Positions 33,959 through 42,715 of a stretch of DNA of 64,000 bases are shown one piece after another. The DNA is from Shewanella eurypsychrophilus (lineage in GTDB: Bacteria; Pseudomonadota; Gammaproteobacteria; Enterobacterales; Shewanellaceae). A program made the position numbers and the translations under genes. Location of the stretch: the NCBI RefSeq assembly GCF_007004545.3, contig NZ_CP045503.2, positions 4,248,102-4,312,101 of the forward strand, written 5' to 3'. The first letter of the stretch is position 1, and each line of letters starts with the position of its first letter. The notes under the pieces were generated by a model. That model did no database searches and was not told the DNA's origin. It worked only from the letters and a program-made list of their open reading frames with translations.

Positions 33959-34850
33959 TGCGAGACTCCTCTTCAAACATATCTAACATCCACTCTCTAA
34001 ACGCCGCAATCTTACCAATCTCAGCATGATTTTGCTGACAGACCAAGAAATAAGCATTCTTACTCATTAATACTTCCGGAAATGGACAAACCAAGCGCCC
34101 CGCCTTTATATCGGGGCGAGCCAACACGCTATAACCTAACGCTACACCTTGACCGTGAGCAGCAGCTTGCAATACTAGCGAAGAATGGCTGAAAATTGGG
34201 CCTTGGTTCACATTAATATCATTAATCCCGCATTGTCTAAACCAAGCTTGCCAATCATAACGATTGGTATCATGCAATAAAGTATGGTGCCGAAGATCGC
34301 TCGGCTTCTCTAATGGCTTAGGACCATTTAATAGCAGTGGAGAACAAACCGGGATTAACGCTTCATTTTTGAGTTTATCCGCACGCAACCCTGACCAGTT
34401 TCCTTGGCCATAAAAAATAGCCACATCAACATCATCAGCCAGTGCTTCATTATCGTCATCAACCGCTTTAATTCGAACATCAATGTCCGGATTTTTTTCG
34501 CTAAACTTGGCTAACCTAGGCACTAACCATTGAATAGCAAAACTCGGTGACATGCTGACTGTGAGTGAACCAATCGCACTTCTGGCTAACAATCTATCCG
34601 TAGAGTCTGCGAGTTGAACAAAAATGTCTTTTATATCTAAAAAGTAACCCTGACCTTCTTCAGTCAATAATAAAGAACGGTTCTTTCGACGAAATAACTT
34701 TAGGCTTAAAAACTCTTCGAGAGCTTTAATCTGATGGCTCACAGCGGCTTGGGTTACAAACAATTCTTCAGCTGCACGAGTAAAACTCAGATGCCTTGCT
34801 GCGGCCTCAAAAGCTTTCACCGCATTAAGTGGAGGTAAGCGTCTTGACAT
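33939..34850 (-). CDS. LysR-type regulator, GcvA-like
   Basis: This 303-residue protein has the GcvA-type N-terminus (SRRLPPLNAVKAFEAAARHLSFTRAAEEL, VTQAAVSHQIKALEEFL) and an effector domain from ~residue 90. In E. coli the gcvA product controls the glycine cleavage operon, and gcvA is followed by ygdD and rlmM, as here. No gcvB small RNA gene is evident upstream; instead a small secreted-protein gene is divergent. An ATTAG-TTTTT-CTAAT dyad in the shared region suits autoregulation. Orthology to gcvA is likely but GcvA-type paralogs are common. Confidence 0.8.
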   Translation of the reverse strand: MSRRLPPLNAVKAFEAAARHLSFTRAAEELFVTQAAVSHQIKALEEFLSLKLFRRKNRSLLLTEEGQGYFLDIKDIFVQLADSTDRLLARSAIGSLTVSMSPSFAIQWLVPRLAKFSEKNPDIDVRIKAVDDDNEALADDVDVAIFYGQGNWSGLRADKLKNEALIPVCSPLLLNGPKPLEKPSDLRHHTLLHDTNRYDWQAWFRQCGINDINVNQGPIFSHSSLVLQAAAHGQGVALGYSVLARPDIKAGRLVCPFPEVLMSKNAYFLVCQQNHAEIGKIAAFREWMLDMFEEESRSELLPG

Positions 34851-34872
34851 AGTGATCAGGATCTCGTTTTAT

Positions 34873-34889
34873 GATTAGTTTTTCTAATC
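34873..34889. promoter_or_regulatory. LysR-type operator candidate
   Basis: GATTAG-TTTTT-CTAATC is a perfect 6-5-6 inverted repeat 22 bases upstream of the gcvA-like start, containing a T-N11-A pattern. Probable autoregulatory site. Confidence 0.5.
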
Positions 34890-35031
34890 TGTATTGTTAC
34901 ATTTTATCGTTTGTAAAGGGAAGCGTTTTTGGTTAAATTTCGCACCAACGAAATGACACTAGTTAGACAGCCTCTACGACGTAATTGGGGAGTGTCTGAC
35001 AAGCAGAAATACCCGCCCGGAGGCGTCAAAC

Positions 35032-35259
35032 ATGCTAAATTTTAAAACTGTTTTTGTACTCGCTTTTCTCACTACAGCTACTAATGTGAGTGCAGATGAA
35101 GTCCTCATCGATACCACAGACCTGCACGCAACAATCACAGCACAACTTGCTGAAGGTATGGAGCAGATGCAGAAAAACTTAACTGAAGACTTAAATACAG
35201 TGCTCATTGCCGAAGAGACGACATCAGAGACTGATGTAAAAGTCACTCTTGCAGATTAA
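35032..35259 (+). CDS. Small secreted protein of unknown function
   Basis: This is a 75-residue product with a strong ribosome-binding site (GGAGG, eight bases before ATG). A clear signal peptide (MLNFKTVFVLAFLTTATNVSA, cut before DE) leaves a ~54-residue acidic, helical mature peptide (TAQLAEGMEQMQKNLTEDLN) with no cysteines. It has its own terminator. I recognise no family. Its divergent position next to the GcvA-like regulator suggests possible control by it. Confidence 0.7.
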   Translation: MLNFKTVFVLAFLTTATNVSADEVLIDTTDLHATITAQLAEGMEQMQKNLTEDLNTVLIAEETTSETDVKVTLAD

Positions 35260-35321
35260 TCTATTCAGCACTGAATAAAGCGAGTGGTAAGTTATCTAAC
35301 CTAGCTTACTACTCTTACATT

Positions 35322-35369
35322 AAAACCGTATGAAGCTCGTTACATAGTAACTGGTCGTGCGGTTTTTTT
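35322..35369 (+). terminator. Terminator after the small secreted protein
   Basis: A long imperfect hairpin opens with AAAACCGTA, has an inner GTTAC-ATA-GTAAC stem, and closes with TGCGGTTTTTTT. Confidence 0.75.
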
Positions 35370-35576
35370 ATATCTTCTCAATCTCAGCAGCTTCCTGTCA
35401 TCCCTCCAAAGTAGAAGCAAAACATCCACCATCAATATCGATGCCTTCCCTTACAGGGCAGTTATACCGATTGGTATTAATCCACCGTACAGTTCCATTG
35501 AAGCGACTTACACACCAAGAATGTAGCATGAGGAGACTTCAAAACCACTCGGACAAAAAACAGGTTTAACAAACAT
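35370..35576. other. Intergenic stretch with one dispersed palindrome, no gene seen
   Basis: Between the two terminators (35322-35369 plus, 35577-35602 minus) nothing obvious is encoded. A 70-codon reading frame here lacks a ribosome-binding site and resembles no protein. The TTATACCGATTGGTATTA motif lies at 35462-35484. Confidence 0.5.
35462..35484. repeat. Dispersed palindromic motif TTATACCGATTGGTATTA
   Basis: This copy and the one at 58913-58939 are near-identical over 23 bases, including the trailing TTA(A/G)TCCA. The core inverted repeat is ATACC-GATT-GGTAT. Confidence 0.55.
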
Positions 35577-35602
35577 AAAAAAACCGCACTCTAAGATGCG
35601 GT
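35577..35602 (-). terminator. Terminator of thiI
   Basis: On the minus strand ACCGCA-TCTTAGAG-TGCGGT is followed by seven T residues, about 35 bases after the thiI stop. Confidence 0.85.
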
Positions 35603-35634
35603 CTCTAACTAAACTCTTTCTTTACAAATTGTGC

Positions 35635-37089
35635 TTAAGGACGGTAGACCTTCACGTTTTCATAGCCCTGCTCTTGCAGGTAAAGTGCTTGAAGCTTACT
35701 CATCACACCACGGTCACAATAGAGGAGGTAAGTCTTGTCTTTGGCAAGTTCGGTAAATTGAGTCGCCAATCTAAAGAAAGGAATGGCTTTAACTTCAACG
35801 CCCTCAACAACGAGCGGATCACGCTCCTCTTCCTCAGGCGATCTCACATCAATAATGACTTCATTATGATCGATAACATTGACAGTTTCAGTCGATGCTA
35901 TTTGTTTATCTACACTCTTGGCTATTTCACGAATATCGATCACTACAGCGGCTTCTACAATACTGTCAATCAGCCCTTCAGAAAACTTCTCCTCTTCAGA
36001 CTCGACTTTAGAGAGTACCGCTTTTACCGTTGGCTTTTGCGAAATAACGCCACAATATTCAGGAATCGACTTGGCAAAATCTTCCGTGCCAATCTTGCGA
36101 CTGATATTAATGATATCTTGTTTATCCATAGCAATTAATGGACGAAGTATAAGTTGATCAGTACAGCGGTCAATGACATTAAGGTTAGTCAACGTCTGGC
36201 TAGACACCTGTCCCATCGCCTCACCAGTCACGAGCGCTTGAATACCCATTTTTCTAGCAATTTTTGCTGCGGCTCTCATCATCATACGCTTGAGAATAAC
36301 GCCCATTTGGCCGTTATCAATTCTTTCCAAAATTTCGGTTACCACAGGATCGAACGGCACTGAGATAAACTTCACCTTGTGCGACTCACCATATTTCTGC
36401 CATAGATGATAAGCAACCTGCTTAACGCCTATCTCATGTTGATCGCCACCTAGGTTAAAGAAACAGTAATGAGTACGCGAACCACGCTTGATAAACTGAT
36501 AGCTAGAGACACCAGAGTCAAAACCACCAGAGATAAGTGAAAGTACATCTTCCTGAGTCGCCATAGGGAAGCCACCTAGTCCTGGAATACGGTTAACCAC
36601 GAGATACAGGTTTTCTCTATCTATCTCTAAGTTAATGGTCAGATCTGGATTTTTAAGCTTTACGCCTTTAGCCTCAGTAAATTGATTTAATCCACCACCA
36701 ACATAACGCTCAACTTCAATGGACTTAAATTCATGCTGTCCCGATCTTTTAACACGCACACAGAAGGTCTTTCCAGCAAGTTGATCTTTATATTGTACTA
36801 ACGTCTGCTGATAAATATCGTCAACTGATTCAAAGGTGCTTTCGTTAACTTGCAATATGTGGGCGATCCCAGGTATACACGCTAACCGCTCACCAAAGGC
36901 TTCAACCAGATCGGGTCTATCGCTTGGCACCATCACCATGATCTTATCCCAATCTCGCTTAACCTTAGCACTTTCATCGACTTTCTTAAGTACGTTGCGA
37001 ATATTGGTTTCAAGCATTTTGGTAAAACGCATTCTTACCGGTTTACTTTTCATCATGATTTCAGGGAACAGTTTTACGATAAATTTCAT
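35635..37089 (-). CDS. thiI: tRNA 4-thiouridine synthase / thiazole sulfurtransferase ThiI
   Basis: This 484-residue, three-domain ThiI has an N-terminal ferredoxin-like/THUMP region (residues ~1-165), an adenylating PP-loop domain with SGGFDSGVSS (~187-196), and a C-terminal rhodanese domain. The latter has the catalytic Cys458 in YCDRGVMS. The partner cysteine is in IPEYCGV (~346). With the rhodanese present it can act in both s4U8 formation in tRNA and thiazole synthesis, taking sulfur from IscS. Single gene with its own terminator. Confidence 0.95.
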   Translation of the reverse strand: MKFIVKLFPEIMMKSKPVRMRFTKMLETNIRNVLKKVDESAKVKRDWDKIMVMVPSDRPDLVEAFGERLACIPGIAHILQVNESTFESVDDIYQQTLVQYKDQLAGKTFCVRVKRSGQHEFKSIEVERYVGGGLNQFTEAKGVKLKNPDLTINLEIDRENLYLVVNRIPGLGGFPMATQEDVLSLISGGFDSGVSSYQFIKRGSRTHYCFFNLGGDQHEIGVKQVAYHLWQKYGESHKVKFISVPFDPVVTEILERIDNGQMGVILKRMMMRAAAKIARKMGIQALVTGEAMGQVSSQTLTNLNVIDRCTDQLILRPLIAMDKQDIINISRKIGTEDFAKSIPEYCGVISQKPTVKAVLSKVESEEEKFSEGLIDSIVEAAVVIDIREIAKSVDKQIASTETVNVIDHNEVIIDVRSPEEEERDPLVVEGVEVKAIPFFRLATQFTELAKDKTYLLYCDRGVMSKLQALYLQEQGYENVKVYRP

Positions 37090-37250
37090 CAGGGTCTTCC
37101 GGGGGGATCAAGCCATTAAATAATATTGGGCGGCATTATACCAAGAAGCGACAAAGATTGCCTATCTTGAATTCATGGCACGCTAATACCGTGAAAGAAA
37201 TAAAACCAGATTTAAAAGGAAGCAGTAAAAAGGGGGCAGAAAAACAAAGC

Positions 37251-37280
37251 GTAAAGGAAGCACATAGGTACTTCCTTTAC
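37251..37280 (-). terminator. Terminator of pomAB
   Basis: GTAAAGGAAG / CTTCCTTTAC (10-bp stem, 10-base loop) is followed on the minus strand by GCTTTGTTTTT. Confidence 0.7.
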
Positions 37281-37331
37281 AGATGTCGATGGTTACATTT
37301 CAAAAATCAATAACCACAAGAGAAATTGTGT

Positions 37332-38309
37332 TTATTGCCCGACGAGGATCTCATCAGATATTTTTGCTTTGCCTTGCTCAATCGCTATTTCAACACGGCG
37401 GTTTCTGGTTCGATTGCCAGCAGAATCGTTATCAACCAATGGAGCCGAGCTTGCCATTCCCACCACTTTCATTCTTTGCTGATCAAACCCTCTAACACGG
37501 ATTAGTTCATGAGCCACGGCAACGGCGCGTTTACTCGACAAGTCCCAGTTAGAGCTATAGAGCTCGTTATTAATATTCATATCATCGGTATGGCCCGAAA
37601 CCGTCACTATTCCAGGTACATCTTTAAGCAACTCTCCGACACGGCGGATCACTGGCTTAAACCTTGGTTGTAAGAAACCTGAACCTGAAGAAAATGCACC
37701 TTTTTCACGTATACGGATGATAATCTGCTGCCCAAGGGACTCAATCTCAATCGCACCATCGATGATCTCTTTATTGAGCTCTTGAGCCATTTTCTTAACT
37801 TGATCGTTAATATTCTCTTGTGCGGCGGCCTGAGCCTCAGATTCTTCCTTAGCTTTTGCTACAGCCTCTGATTCTGATGTTGACTCAGATTTAGCATCAT
37901 CTTGCTGCTGCGCGGTAGAGGAAGCCTCACCACCACGCTGTTCACCCTGCTGCTGTTGAACCCCACCGGCACTATCATCATCACCGGCCTGATACTCGAT
38001 GGTTTGTTCCGTCATCTCATTAGTTTGCTGGTTAATGATTTCGATAGGAGTGGGTTCAGGACGCCCAGGTCTAAATTCTAAGGCAATCACAGATGTTCCC
38101 TTAGGAATGTCTTTCACTTCAACCTTATTTTGCACACCGAAAGCATATTTCATCGAGCCAGCGATCTGTTTAAATTTCATTACATCCATTTCAGAGAATG
38201 AAAGCAATAGCACGAAGAAACACATGAGTAGTGACATCAAATCGGCAAAGGTTGCCAACCACAAGGGTGCGCCTGCTGGCGGACATTCACACTTTTGCTT
38301 CTTTGCCAT
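37332..38309 (-). CDS. pomB: Flagellar motor stator protein PomB (MotB family)
   Basis: This 325-residue protein has an N-terminal GAPLWLATFADLMSLLMCFFVLLLSFSEM segment with the ion-binding Asp (FAD) in the membrane helix, then the plug region. The C-terminal OmpA-like peptidoglycan-binding domain shows VSGHTDDMNINN and RNRRVEIAI. The Cys-Pro-rich start (CECPPAGAP) is typical of Na+-driven PomB. A low-complexity Gln/Ser/Glu-rich linker at ~110-165 is unusually long. Its gene follows pomA by four bases. Confidence 0.9.
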   Translation of the reverse strand: MAKKQKCECPPAGAPLWLATFADLMSLLMCFFVLLLSFSEMDVMKFKQIAGSMKYAFGVQNKVEVKDIPKGTSVIALEFRPGRPEPTPIEIINQQTNEMTEQTIEYQAGDDDSAGGVQQQQGEQRGGEASSTAQQQDDAKSESTSESEAVAKAKEESEAQAAAQENINDQVKKMAQELNKEIIDGAIEIESLGQQIIIRIREKGAFSSGSGFLQPRFKPVIRRVGELLKDVPGIVTVSGHTDDMNINNELYSSNWDLSSKRAVAVAHELIRVRGFDQQRMKVVGMASSAPLVDNDSAGNRTRNRRVEIAIEQGKAKISDEILVGQ

Positions 38310-38313
38310 GGGA

Positions 38314-39081
38314 TCACTCCCCGTCCGTCGTATCTATCTGACGTTGCTTTTCAGAAAGGTAATTCTTTAAGAAACCTTCAATGACTCTGGGGTTTTGTCC
38401 ATCCTGAATAGCAAGAACGGCATCCATGATCAGGCTACGGTTCATCATTTCCTCACCCATGCGCAATCCCAGTTTCCCAGCAATAGGTATCGCAACCATG
38501 TTCGCTATCATCGCACCATAGAGGGTAGTTAGCAGCGCAATTGCCATCGCAGGACCAATTGACTTAGGATCGTCCATATTCGACAACATCCCCACTAGCC
38601 CTACCAAGGTGCCAATCATTCCCATAGCGGGGGCAACATCACCGATGGCCGTAAAAATACTAATACCCATCTTATGACGCTCCTCAGTGAGTGCTATATC
38701 TTTCTCTAGCGCATCTCTCACCACATCGCCGTCGTGACCGTCAACCAACATATCGACAGCCTTCTGCATAAAGCTATTAGTAATTTCAGCTTCTTCCAAT
38801 GCCAAAAATCCGCCTTTACGAGCGGCGTCGGCCATAGTGACTGACTGCTCAATTAACTCCTCGGGCTTATCGATTTTAAACATAAACGCTTTGGCAGCTA
38901 TTTTCACTGACCCCAAAAACTGCTTAAGGTTATATTTCATCATCACGACAAAAAATGAACCACATATCACAATCAAAATTGAAGCAGTATCGATAAAAAT
39001 GCCAATACCACCACTACTGGCCATAGCCCCAAGGATAAATCCAAATGCACCGATAAGCCCTATCAGGGTAGCTAAATCCAC
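38314..39081 (-). CDS. pomA: Flagellar motor stator protein PomA (MotA family)
   Basis: This 255-residue protein has four membrane segments: two at the N-terminus (DLATLIGLIGAFGFILGAM..., FFVVMM) and two around 150-200 (GDVAPAMGMIGTLVGLVGML, MAIALLTTLYGAMIANM). A charged cytoplasmic loop between them contacts FliG. The length and sequence are of the Na+-driven PomA type used for polar flagella in Vibrio and Shewanella. First gene of the pomAB pair. Confidence 0.92.
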   Translation of the reverse strand: MDLATLIGLIGAFGFILGAMASSGGIGIFIDTASILIVICGSFFVVMMKYNLKQFLGSVKIAAKAFMFKIDKPEELIEQSVTMADAARKGGFLALEEAEITNSFMQKAVDMLVDGHDGDVVRDALEKDIALTEERHKMGISIFTAIGDVAPAMGMIGTLVGLVGMLSNMDDPKSIGPAMAIALLTTLYGAMIANMVAIPIAGKLGLRMGEEMMNRSLIMDAVLAIQDGQNPRVIEGFLKNYLSEKQRQIDTTDGE

Positions 39082-39517
39082 AACTGCTCCTCAATTGAAA
39101 CTGATTCCAGAAAGGTTTCTGATCAGCATAAAATCTAATAAAAATGACTCAAGGTGCGTCCATGCGTATTTAGTACGCTATTTAAGATTGGAAACTTGCA
39201 CAATGAAATAAATTTTAACGACTTACACTTAAGCCGTCACGGTAAAATGAGCATAAGTATATTGAATATGTGTTAAACAATAATAATTAGCACTCAAGAT
39301 GGAGTCTGCCAAGCTAAAGCCGCTCATTAAACATCCAAAGAAAAAATACCTTACCTTCAATTATCGGACAGCTTACACGCAAGTTTAGCTTCAAATTCAA
39401 TTTTTTATAAAAAAACCTCAGGAAAGCGTGCTATTGGCCAAATTTACCGCAGCCAAATTTGACCACTGACGCCGCCTGCGATACCTTGTCTCACGCTTAT
39501 TTCTAGGAATCCTTGTC
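39082..39517. other. 436-base divergent region between pomA and xseB, no gene seen
   Basis: The region holds the promoters of pomAB (minus) and xseB-ispA-dxs (plus). I see no small ORF with a ribosome-binding site, no strong hairpin and no recognisable operator. Near the xseB side the word CCAAATTT occurs twice (39429 and 39450 area). Confidence 0.4.
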
Positions 39518-39757
39518 GTGGCTAAAAAACCTGAAAACCTCACTTTTGAAGAATCGCTAAGTGAACTTGAACGCATTGTTTCTGATCTTGAACAAGGTGA
39601 TGTCTCACTTGATGATGCCCTTAAACAATTTGAAAGAGGCATAAAACTCGTTCGTAATAGCCAAGGCAAGCTGGAACAAGCCCAGCAGAAGGTGGCTATA
39701 CTGATGCAAGAGGATGAAAACGCCTCGCTGACCAGCTTCGCCCCCGAGGAAAAATAA
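39518..39757 (+). CDS. xseB: Exodeoxyribonuclease VII small subunit XseB
   Basis: This 79-residue protein is of standard XseB length and has the family core LTFEESLSELERIVSDLEQGDVSLDDALKQFERG. Start is GTG with AGGAAT upstream. It binds many copies to XseA to form the single-strand exonuclease; xseA is not in the window. Its stop is immediately followed by the ispA start (no gap), the conserved xseB-ispA-dxs order. Confidence 0.95.
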   Translation: MAKKPENLTFEESLSELERIVSDLEQGDVSLDDALKQFERGIKLVRNSQGKLEQAQQKVAILMQEDENASLTSFAPEEK

Positions 39758-40639
39758 GTGTTAGCCGATACCATCACTCGATACCAGCAGCGTGTCGATA
39801 ACCAATTAGCACAGATAATTGATGCTCAAAGCATTACCGATCCAACACTCATCACAGCAATGAAGCATGGAGCCTTAATTGGCGGTAAACGCATTCGACC
39901 TTTTCTGGTTTATGCTATAGGCGATATGCTCAATATCCCCTTAGAAAAGCTCGATTCCTGTGCCGCGGCAATAGAGTGTATTCATGCTTACTCGCTCATT
40001 CATGACGACTTGCCAGCCATGGATGATGATGCACTTCGTCGTGGGCAACCGACTGTTCATATCGCCTTCGATGAAGCTACCGCAATTCTCGCCGGTGACG
40101 CACTACAGGCCTTGGCTTTTGAAATTATTTGCCAGCCTATCGAAGGTATCGCACCAAGCCAAAATTTAGCCATGGTAAGCGCACTAGCTAAAGCCTCTGG
40201 TTATTCCGGCATGTGCGGTGGCCAAGCCATGGATCTTAATGCCACCAATAAACAGATTGGTCTAGCGACGTTGACACAATTGCACAAGCTTAAAACGGGC
40301 GCATTAATCCGTTGTGCAGTTCAATTACCTATGATTGCCGCCCAAATATCAAATGAACAACAGGCGTTGTTGATGGAATTTGCTGACGCCATAGGCTTGG
40401 CCTTTCAAGTACAAGACGATGTACTGGATATTACCTCCAGTACTGAAGAGCTTGGAAAACCTCAAGGTTCTGATTGCGATTCTAACAAGAGCACCTACCC
40501 GCAACTACTCGGTTTATCTGGCGCGCAACAAACAGCCAAGAGATTGATCGACGATGCTCTATCAGCGCTGACCAAATTACCATACAATAGTCAGTTAATT
40601 GCCGAATTCGCCCGTTATATCATAGAGCGAAGAGTTTAA
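39758..40639 (+). CDS. ispA: Farnesyl diphosphate synthase IspA
   Basis: This 293-residue prenyltransferase has the first aspartate-rich motif HDDLPAMDDD (~85-94) and the second QDDVLD (~220-225), plus GGKRIRPFLVYA. It condenses isopentenyl and dimethylallyl/geranyl diphosphate to farnesyl diphosphate for quinones, undecaprenol and other isoprenoids. GTG start directly follows the xseB stop, with GAGGA inside the end of xseB. Confidence 0.94.
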   Translation: MLADTITRYQQRVDNQLAQIIDAQSITDPTLITAMKHGALIGGKRIRPFLVYAIGDMLNIPLEKLDSCAAAIECIHAYSLIHDDLPAMDDDALRRGQPTVHIAFDEATAILAGDALQALAFEIICQPIEGIAPSQNLAMVSALAKASGYSGMCGGQAMDLNATNKQIGLATLTQLHKLKTGALIRCAVQLPMIAAQISNEQQALLMEFADAIGLAFQVQDDVLDITSSTEELGKPQGSDCDSNKSTYPQLLGLSGAQQTAKRLIDDALSALTKLPYNSQLIAEFARYIIERRV

Positions 40640-40661
40640 TATAAAGAGACAATGTATCTCG

Positions 40662-42527
40662 ATGAGTTTGGATATTTCTCAATACCCTGTGCTTGCACAG
40701 GCCAATACCCCAGATGAGCTAAGACAGCTTCCTCAAGCCTTGTTACCAAAATTGGCAGACGAGCTAAGAAACTTCTTGCTTAAATCAGTGGGTAAATCTA
40801 GTGGTCACTTCGCTTCCGGACTCGGTACGGTAGAGCTTACTGTGGCCATTCATTATGTCTACAACACACCATTTGATCGTCTTATCTGGGATGTGGGTCA
40901 TCAGGCCTATCCCCATAAGATATTGACTGGCCGACGTGACAAGATGCATACCATACGCCAAAAAGGCGGAATTCATCCCTTCCCTTGGCGTGAAGAAAGC
41001 GAATACGACACGTTCAGTGTAGGACACTCGGGAACTTCGGTCAGCGCGGCCTTAGCGATGGCTGTCGCTGCAGAGAAAGAGCAAGCAGGACGCAAAGTCG
41101 TCTCTGTGATTGGTGATGGTGCCATGACTGGTGGAATGGTTTTTGAAGCCATGAATCACGCCGGTGATCTTCATAATGATATGTTAGTTATCCTCAATGA
41201 CAATGAGATGTCTATCTCTGAAAATGTTGGTGCACTGAATAACCACTTAGCTCAGCTCATGTCTGGTCGCTTCTATACAACGATCAGAGAAGGCAGTAAA
41301 AAAGTGCTAGAAGGTATGCCCGTCATTAAAGAGATGGCTAAGCGTACCGAAGAGCACTTAAAAGGCATGGTCGTCCCTGGCACCATGTTTGAAGAGCTTG
41401 GCTTTAATTATATCGGCCCAATTGATGGCCATGATGTCGATGCTTTGGTCGAAACGATGCGTAACATGCGCAATCTTTCTGGACCACAAATTTTGCATAT
41501 CATGACTAAGAAAGGCCGTGGTTATGAACCCGCAGAGAAAGATCCGATTGGCTGGCATGCCGTGCCAAAATTTGACCCATCGACTTTCGAAAAGCCAGCG
41601 ACTAAGCCTAGTAATCCAACCTTCTCTCAGGTTTTTGGTAAGTGGCTTTGTGATATATCAGCAAAGGATGACAAGGTCTTAGGGATCACACCAGCGATGC
41701 GTGAAGGCTCTGGCATGGTTGAGTTCTCTCAACGTTTTCCTAAGCAATATTTTGATACTGCGATTGCCGAACAGCACGCAGTAACTTTAGCCGCTGGATT
41801 TGCTTGTGAAGGGTTAAAGCCCGTTGTTGCTATTTACTCGACCTTCCTTCAACGGGGTTACGATCAACTGATCCACGATGTAGCACTGCAGAAACTGCCT
41901 GTGCTATTTGCTATCGACCGTGGTGGTATCGTGGGCGCCGATGGCCCGACGCATCAAGGTGCCTTCGATTTAAGCTTTATGCGCACAGTGCCTAATATGA
42001 TTATCATGGCACCTTCGGATGAAAACGAATGTCGCCAGATGCTCTACACCGGCTACTGCTACCGTGATGGTCCGACCGCGGTGCGTTACCCCCGTGGAAG
42101 CGCAACCGGCGAGCCTCAGATAGAAGAGATGACCGCTTTACCAATAGGTAAAGGCTTAATCAAGCGTCAAGGTAAGAAGATAGCCATACTCAACTTCGGC
42201 ACCTTATTGGCGAGTGCGATGACAGCAGCTGAATCTCTCGATGCAACCGTTGCCGATATGCGTTTCGTCAAGCCTTTGGATATCAATCTCATTGAGCAAC
42301 TTGCAGCTGAGCACGAACTCATTGTCACTATTGAAGAAAATGCCATCATGGGTGGTGCAGGCTCTGGTGTATTGGAAGAGCTGCAAAGGCTTAAACGTCC
42401 TATGCCAGTGTTACAAATAGGTCTACCCGATGAATTTATCAAACATGGTGATTCAAAAGAGATCTTAGCCGAGCTTAAACTTGATAGTGCAGGTATTCTT
42501 GAACAGATAGAAGCGTATCTAAAATAA
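40662..42527 (+). CDS. dxs: 1-deoxy-D-xylulose-5-phosphate synthase Dxs
   Basis: This 621-residue, thiamine-diphosphate enzyme has the expected length and motifs: GHQAYPHKILTGR, GDGAMTGGMVFEAMNHAG with the ThDP-binding GDG...N, and in the transketolase-like middle domain DTAIAEQHAV. It joins pyruvate and glyceraldehyde 3-phosphate in the first step of the MEP isoprenoid pathway, upstream of IspA. Third gene of the xseB-ispA-dxs operon, 22 bases after ispA. Confidence 0.95.
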   Translation: MSLDISQYPVLAQANTPDELRQLPQALLPKLADELRNFLLKSVGKSSGHFASGLGTVELTVAIHYVYNTPFDRLIWDVGHQAYPHKILTGRRDKMHTIRQKGGIHPFPWREESEYDTFSVGHSGTSVSAALAMAVAAEKEQAGRKVVSVIGDGAMTGGMVFEAMNHAGDLHNDMLVILNDNEMSISENVGALNNHLAQLMSGRFYTTIREGSKKVLEGMPVIKEMAKRTEEHLKGMVVPGTMFEELGFNYIGPIDGHDVDALVETMRNMRNLSGPQILHIMTKKGRGYEPAEKDPIGWHAVPKFDPSTFEKPATKPSNPTFSQVFGKWLCDISAKDDKVLGITPAMREGSGMVEFSQRFPKQYFDTAIAEQHAVTLAAGFACEGLKPVVAIYSTFLQRGYDQLIHDVALQKLPVLFAIDRGGIVGADGPTHQGAFDLSFMRTVPNMIIMAPSDENECRQMLYTGYCYRDGPTAVRYPRGSATGEPQIEEMTALPIGKGLIKRQGKKIAILNFGTLLASAMTAAESLDATVADMRFVKPLDINLIEQLAAEHELIVTIEENAIMGGAGSGVLEELQRLKRPMPVLQIGLPDEFIKHGDSKEILAELKLDSAGILEQIEAYLK

Positions 42528-42638
42528 GGTTTGAGCTATCGGGACGACTCTGATTGCCATAAAGGTACAGAGTGGTTACAGGTACAAATCCCCTCTTAAG
42601 CCTTCCATGGCCTCCGGGGATAAGTACATCCATGTACA

Positions 42639-42666
42639 AAAAAGGACTGCAATTGCAGTCCTTTTT
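42639..42666. terminator. Bidirectional terminator between dxs and grpE
   Basis: AAAAAGGACTGCAATTGCAGTCCTTTTT is self-complementary with A- and T-runs on both sides. Confidence 0.88.
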
Positions 42667-42682
42667 GTATCTAGTCTTTATA

Positions 42683-42708
42683 GTAACGAGAACCTAGGTT
42701 CTAGTTAC
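42683..42708. repeat. 26-base near-perfect palindrome after grpE
   Basis: The core AGAACCTAGGTTCT is a perfect inverted repeat, flanked by GTAAC and GTTAC with one mismatched pair between. It shares the CCTAGG centre with 9999-10022 and 31540-31564. Confidence 0.55.
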
Positions 42709-42715
42709 TCATAAA

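Larger units (their letters stand above)
42528..42715. other. dxs/grpE intergenic region with terminator and palindromes
   Basis: Behind dxs lie a short GTACATCCATGTAC inverted repeat (42624-42637), a bidirectional terminator (42639-42666) and a 26-base palindrome (42683-42708). The stretch CCTTCCATGGCCTCCGG before them resembles a dispersed intergenic sequence but no second copy is in the window. Confidence 0.45.

Noticed and set aside
34851..35031. Possible gcvB small RNA beside the gcvA-like gene
   Set aside because: No GcvB-like GU-rich loops or terminator; the space holds the promoter of the small secreted protein.
35357..35569. 70-codon open frame after the small secreted protein
   Set aside because: Begins inside a terminator stem, lacks a ribosome-binding site and overlaps a dispersed palindrome.
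42541..42640. Possible small RNA or peptide between dxs and grpE
   Set aside because: There is a terminator but no promoter-like sequence of its own, and the stretch is most simply the dxs 3' untranslated region.
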